From positions 1 through 8,802 of the forward strand of contig JBDKGV010000145.1 of assembly GCA_039798005.1 (NCBI GenBank): a stretch of DNA of 8,802 nt, given 5' to 3'. The stretch comes from JBDKGV01 sp039798005. GTDB taxonomy: Bacteria; Fibrobacterota; Fibrobacteria; UBA5070. This document shows positions 6,321-8,802 of this stretch, one piece after another. How positions within the stretch are numbered: position 1 is the stretch's first letter; every line of letters starts with the position of its first letter. The notes under the pieces were generated by a model. The model was not told where the DNA came from and made no database searches. It saw only the letters and a list, made by a program, of their open reading frames with translations. Made by a program: the position numbers and the translations under genes.

Positions 6321-6428
6321 ATGCTTCTTGATTTGACAAAATTCGTGCATTCTCATCAGGGAGACCTCCCTGCGACTCGTTGCGCGGTGAACCGCAAGGT
6401 TCCGGTCCGTACGGGACGGATGCCGTGA
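6321..6428 (+). CDS. Possible short leader ORF coupled to cbiA
   Basis: A 35-codon frame starts at ATG 6321, or at the adjacent ATG 6318, and ends with TGA 6426-6428. That stop overlaps the cbiA GTG as GTGA, the classic geometry for termination-reinitiation coupling. GGTGA at 6309-6313, 7 nt before ATG 6321, is a fair Shine-Dalgarno. The peptide begins MLLDLTKFVHSHQGD and ends VRTGRMP, with no recognisable domain. It lies wholly in the leader between the aptamer and cbiA, so it would come under B12 control. It may equally be a chance frame in a regulatory leader; only conservation in relatives would decide. Confidence 0.3.
   Translation: MLLDLTKFVHSHQGDLPATRCAVNRKVPVRTGRMP
6331..6342 (-). 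repeat. AT-rich 12-mer ATTTTGTCAAAT, copy in the cbiA leader
   Basis: On the minus strand this reads ATTTTGTCAAAT, identical to the plus-strand 12-mer at 4761-4772. The four bases before each copy are ACGA here and ACGG there, giving 15 of 16 matches. The core TTTGNCAAA is an odd-length palindrome. Function unknown. Confidence 0.5.
6357..6372 (+). other. Hairpin in the cbiA leader
   Basis: CAGGGA pairs perfectly with TCCCTG around the loop GACC. No T-run follows, so it is not a typical terminator. It may be part of the riboswitch expression platform or fold independently. Confidence 0.4.
6401..6420 (+). promoter_or_regulatory. Hairpin covering the cbiA ribosome binding site
   Basis: TCCG, one bulged G and TCC pair with GGACGGA around the loop GTACG. 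The right arm contains the only purine-rich Shine-Dalgarno-like segment (GGGACGG) before GTG 6425. This is the arrangement expected for a riboswitch that hides the ribosome site, or for a ribosome site opened by translation of the short upstream frame. Confidence 0.45.
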
Positions 6429-7765
6429 GGCCGCTCCTGATCGCCGCCGCCGGATCGGGAAGCGGCAAGACGACGCTGACCGCGGGGATCCTGCGCGCCC
6501 TGTCGCGCCGTGGCGTCCCGGTGGTTCCGGCCAAGTGCGGCCCGGACTTCCTCGACCCGGCATGGCTTGCCGCGGCGGCGCGGAAGCCTTGCCTCAACCT
6601 CGATCCGTGGATGATGGGCGAGGAATGGGTGCGCAACCAGGCAAGGCGATGCCGGGAACGCGGGCTCCTGGTGGTCGAGGGGGTGATGGGGCTCTACGAC
6701 GGTGCGGCACCGGAAAGCGACGAGGGGTCCAGCGCCCACGTGGCGCGGCTTCTGGATGCGCAGGTGCTGCTGGTGCTCGATGCCGGCGGCTGCGCCCGCA
6801 CCTTCGCGGCCCTGGTGCATGGTTTGACGGATTTCGGCAAAATACCGGTCTGCGGGGTGGTGGCCAACCGCACCGGTTCGGACGGCCATGCCAAGCTCCT
6901 GGCCCGGGCGCTCGAGTCGGCGTCGCTTCCTCCCCTGCTGGGGCACGTTCCCAAGGGCGAGGTGCCGGAGCTCTCCTCGCGGCATCTGGGACTGGTGGCT
7001 CCCGGGGACGATGCGGTGCTGGAAAGACTTGCGGACATCGTCGAGGCGCGTCTCGACCTTTCGGCCTGGTCGAATGCCCTGTCGACCCCGGATCCCTTGC
7101 CTGACGGGGTTCCGGACGGGCCGGTGCTTGCCGTGGCGCGGGACGAGGCCTTGGGCTTCCTGTACCAGGATGCCTTGGACGCGCTGCGTGACCAAGGCGT
7201 GCGCATCGCCTGGACCAGCCCGTTGCACGATGATGACTTGCCTCGGGGGGCGCAAGGACTGTGGATCCCGGGAGGGTATCCGGAGGAGCATGCCGGTGCG
7301 CTTGCCCGCAATCGCGCCTGGATGGGAGCTGTGCGGGAATTCTGCGCATCCGGTCGACCGGTGCTTGCCGAATGCGGTGGCATGATGCTTCTGTGCGAGA
7401 CCCTCACCGACAGGCATGGAGCCACCCATGCGATGGCCGGAGTCATCCCTGCGCGTGTGAAGATGAATTCCCGACTGGCAGCCCTGGGCTACACCGAGGT
7501 GAGGCTTGTGGCATCAAGCTTTCTTGGTGAGCCCGGGGACCTGCTGCGGGGGCATGAGTTCCATTACGGCAGTCTCATCGATGCGCCCGCCCTGCCCTTG
7601 GCCTTCGAACCGACCCGTTCCGGCGGCCGCTCGGAGGGCATCGGGTACCGGAAGGATGGTCTGGTCGCCTCGTGGGTGCACCTGCACCTGGCTTCCCGCC
7701 CCCTTTCCATTCAAGCTTGGGCAAGCGCCTTGCAGGCAAGCGCTCCGTGGGAAGGCGTCGGCTGA
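6425..7765 (+). CDS. cbiA: Cobyrinate a,c-diamide synthase (CbiA/CobB family)
   Basis: CbiA amidates the a and c side chains of cobyrinate, using ATP and glutamine, in cobalamin synthesis. The product is 446 residues, about the usual family length. The N-terminal synthetase domain opens RPLLIAAAGSGSGKTT with the P-loop at 10-17 (K15), then KCGPDFLDP (37-45), NLDPWMMGE, VEGVMGLYDG (84-93) and SSRHLGLV (184-191). After DEALGFLYQDALDALR (240-255) comes the class I glutamine amidotransferase-like domain: GGYPEEHA (283-290), the nucleophile in AECGGMM (C317), GHEFHYGSL, and WVHLHLAS with the likely catalytic His (419 or 421). GTG 6425 is chosen because family members begin right at the P-loop strand; TTG 6380 would add 15 unusual residues. 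The cobalamin riboswitch argues for CbiA over the related nickel-sirohydrochlorin enzyme CfbB. No other cobalamin gene lies in the window. Confidence 0.93.
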   Translation: MRPLLIAAAGSGSGKTTLTAGILRALSRRGVPVVPAKCGPDFLDPAWLAAAARKPCLNLDPWMMGEEWVRNQARRCRERGLLVVEGVMGLYDGAAPESDEGSSAHVARLLDAQVLLVLDAGGCARTFAALVHGLTDFGKIPVCGVVANRTGSDGHAKLLARALESASLPPLLGHVPKGEVPELSSRHLGLVAPGDDAVLERLADIVEARLDLSAWSNALSTPDPLPDGVPDGPVLAVARDEALGFLYQDALDALRDQGVRIAWTSPLHDDDLPRGAQGLWIPGGYPEEHAGALARNRAWMGAVREFCASGRPVLAECGGMMLLCETLTDRHGATHAMAGVIPARVKMNSRLAALGYTEVRLVASSFLGEPGDLLRGHEFHYGSLIDAPALPLAFEPTRSGGRSEGIGYRKDGLVASWVHLHLASRPLSIQAWASALQASAPWEGVG

Positions 7766-7771
7766 GCGATA

Positions 7772-7803
7772 GATTGCCGCTTCGGACGAAAAGAGAGGCA
7801 ATC
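7772..7803. terminator. Inverted repeat after cbiA, possible weak terminator
   Basis: GATTGCC (7772-7778) and GGCAATC (7797-7803) are perfect inverted arms with an 18-nt interior, which holds a smaller TTCGGACGAA fold. It starts 7 nt after the cbiA stop. The large loop and missing T-run make termination uncertain; it could be an operator for the next gene. Confidence 0.3.
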
Positions 7804-7818
7804 ACCCGGCGATCGTGG

Positions 7819-7824
7819 TAGAAT
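7819..7824 (+). promoter_or_regulatory. Candidate -10 box of the LON-domain gene
   Basis: TAGAAT ends 9 nt before ATG 7834, and no Shine-Dalgarno sequence lies between them. Initiation ~7 nt downstream would leave a leader of about 3 nt. No clear -35 hexamer is seen. Confidence 0.35.
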
Positions 7825-7833
7825 CTGCAAGCT

Positions 7834-8457
7834 ATGGTGCCGGTCTTTCCACTTTACGTTGTCGCCTTTCCGTACCATTCGGTGACGGTGCGGATCTTCG
7901 AGGATCGCTACAAGGAAATGCTCGACCATCTGCGCCGGACGGACGGGATCTTCGTGATGGGCAGGATCTGGCGTGGTCAAGAAGTCGGCGGATCAGCCGT
8001 CCCGTACCGCGTGAGCACCCTGATGCGACTTGAATCGGTGAGTCCCGAAGGGGACAGCTTCCGTGCCGAGGCGTTGGGGCTGCGGCGGGTCTACATCTCG
8101 CACTTCGACCACGATTCCGCCTCCTATCTTCAGGCCGAGATCGAGGAGTATCCCGATCTGGTGGCCTCCGATGCGCGGGCCGAGGAGCTTCTGACCATCT
8201 GGAAACGCTACCTGGAGCGCTGCCTTGGCATTTCAATGGAAATGATCCGGACTTGGGAGGATTCGCCTCTTTTCAAGCTGCCCCTGCCCGAGCTGACCTT
8301 GGCGCTTACGCCGTTCCTGAGGCTGCCGTACTCCAACCTGCAATTCCTGCTGGAGTCGCGCGACCCCAATCAGCGCCGGGACAACCTGGTCAAGGCGATG
8401 ATCCAGGCGATTTCCGGCAAGACCGTGGACGAATCCGAGGAGCCTTGGGAATCCTGA
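7834..8457 (+). CDS. Stand-alone LON N-terminal (substrate-binding) domain protein
   Basis: A 207-residue protein consisting of a LON substrate-binding domain (PF02190 type) without the AAA+ or protease parts of Lon. VPVFPLYVVAFPYHSVTVRIFEDRYKEML (2-30, cited in shortened form: FPLYVVAFP, then RIFEDRYKEM) matches the domain's FPL-VV-FP...IFE-RY signature. GIFVMGR (38-44), VSTLMRLESV (60-69) and DSFRAEALGLRRVYI (74-88) are the following strands, the last corresponding to the GxxRF segment. Residues ~110-195 are helical, and the tail is acidic (DESEEPWE). Such proteins occur widely in bacteria as about 200-residue products; their role is unsettled, with binding of unfolded or short peptides plausible. 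It starts 68 bp after cbiA but has its own -10-like box, so cotranscription is uncertain. Its TGA directly abuts the stop of the convergent amidase gene. Confidence 0.88.
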   Translation: MVPVFPLYVVAFPYHSVTVRIFEDRYKEMLDHLRRTDGIFVMGRIWRGQEVGGSAVPYRVSTLMRLESVSPEGDSFRAEALGLRRVYISHFDHDSASYLQAEIEEYPDLVASDARAEELLTIWKRYLERCLGISMEMIRTWEDSPLFKLPLPELTLALTPFLRLPYSNLQFLLESRDPNQRRDNLVKAMIQAISGKTVDESEEPWES

Positions 8458-8802
8458 TCACTTCCCCGTCTTGCGGGAGAAGAAGGTCTCGACGGAGCGG
8501 CTGATGCCTGCGGCGATGCGCTCCTGGTGTTCGGTATCCGCTAGGATGGACGCCTCGTTCGGGTGGCTGACGTAGCCCATTTCGATCAGCACCGAGGGCA
8601 TCATGGCGCCGACCAGCACGAAGAATCCCGCTTGGCCCGCTCCCGTGTGCTCTTTCTTGATGGTGCCCATCTTGCCGAGATTGGCGACCAGGAGTCCGGA
8701 GAACCGTTCGCTCTCCTTGGTGAAGAGATTGAGCTGGTGGTCGATCTGCATCCATTCGATGGGAGAAAGGCTGCGTTTTTGCCGGTTCTTGGGCGATTCC
8801 AA
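8458..8802 (-). CDS. N-acetylmuramoyl-L-alanine amidase (Amidase_3/AmiC type), C-terminal part
   Basis: The minus-strand frame enters from the right edge and stops at 8458-8460; 114 C-terminal residues are visible and the start lies outside. This enzyme family cleaves the amide bond between N-acetylmuramic acid and L-alanine, a zinc-dependent step in cell-wall remodelling and daughter-cell separation. Visible Amidase_3 signatures are KESERFSGLL, a GAGQAGFFVL stretch, and MPSVLIEMGYVSHPNEASIL, which holds the C-terminal catalytic Glu (codon 8581-8583), then the closing helix HQERIAAGISRSVETFF. The N-terminal zinc ligands (HxG...E...H) are outside the window, so completeness cannot be judged. 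The catalytic region ends 20-odd residues after the Glu motif with no extra C-terminal domain. Domains before it, such as an AMIN or SPOR module, cannot be seen. Confidence 0.92.
   Translation of the reverse strand: MESPKNRQKRSLSPIEWMQIDHQLNLFTKESERFSGLLVANLGKMGTIKKEHTGAGQAGFFVLVGAMMPSVLIEMGYVSHPNEASILADTEHQERIAAGISRSVETFFSRKTGK

Noticed and set aside
6333..6338. TTGACA as a -35 promoter element in the cbiA leader
   Set aside because: No acceptable -10 hexamer lies 16-18 nt downstream; it is also part of the repeated 12-mer, so the match may be incidental.
6380..6424. TTG at 6380 as the cbiA start
   Set aside because: It would place 15 residues before the P-loop strand that normally starts the family, and it lies in a small hairpin without a ribosome site; GTG 6425 fits better.
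6356..7429. Long open frame on the minus strand across cbiA
   Set aside because: No recognisable motif, and it covers strongly conserved cbiA sequence on the other strand.

Overview
The window is GC-rich, densely coding DNA from a Gram-negative bacterium. It carries a TonB-dependent receptor with a C-terminal Phe, an outer-membrane barrel fragment, two lipoprotein signal peptides and an AmiC-type peptidoglycan amidase. The receptor followed by a DUF4249-like lipoprotein is typical of the Bacteroidota/FCB side of the tree. Base composition and the mix of genes would suit a lineage such as Fibrobacterota, but this is an inference from style, not a proven placement. I see no insertion sequence, phage gene, CRISPR array, tRNA or rRNA.

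Layout, left to right. (1) 3-563 (+): the 3' end of a probable outer-membrane beta-barrel protein. (2) 583-1554 (+): epmB, the radical-SAM lysine 2,3-aminomutase of the EF-P modification pathway, joined to the previous stop by a curious 8-codon mini-ORF. (3) 1659-4154 and 4157-5506 (+): a two-gene unit of TonB-dependent receptor and lipoprotein, 2 bp apart, ending in a hairpin shared with the convergent gene. (4) 5538-5999 (-): a small lipoprotein of unknown function. (5) 6000-6424: the longest stretch without a firm gene. It holds divergent promoter signals, a well-formed cobalamin riboswitch (about 6054-6262) and a roughly 160-nt leader containing a short ORF and hairpins. (6) 6425-7765 (+): cbiA, cobyrinate a,c-diamide synthase, controlled by that riboswitch. 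(7) 7834-8457 (+): a stand-alone LON-domain protein. (8) 8458-8802 (-): the C-terminal part of an N-acetylmuramoyl-L-alanine amidase, whose stop codon abuts that of the LON gene.

The genes do not form one pathway. The coherent units are the receptor and lipoprotein pair, which is probably an outer-membrane uptake complex of unknown substrate, and the riboswitch with cbiA, in which B12 represses its own synthesis. No clearly new multi-gene system is visible. The most interesting unexplained signals are an exact AT-rich 12-mer (ATTTTGTCAAAT) in two unrelated places with looser relatives elsewhere, the unusual leader between the B12 riboswitch and cbiA with a GTGA-coupled short ORF, two genes with a -10-like box only 9 nt before ATG, and the unassigned N-terminal domain of the receptor.
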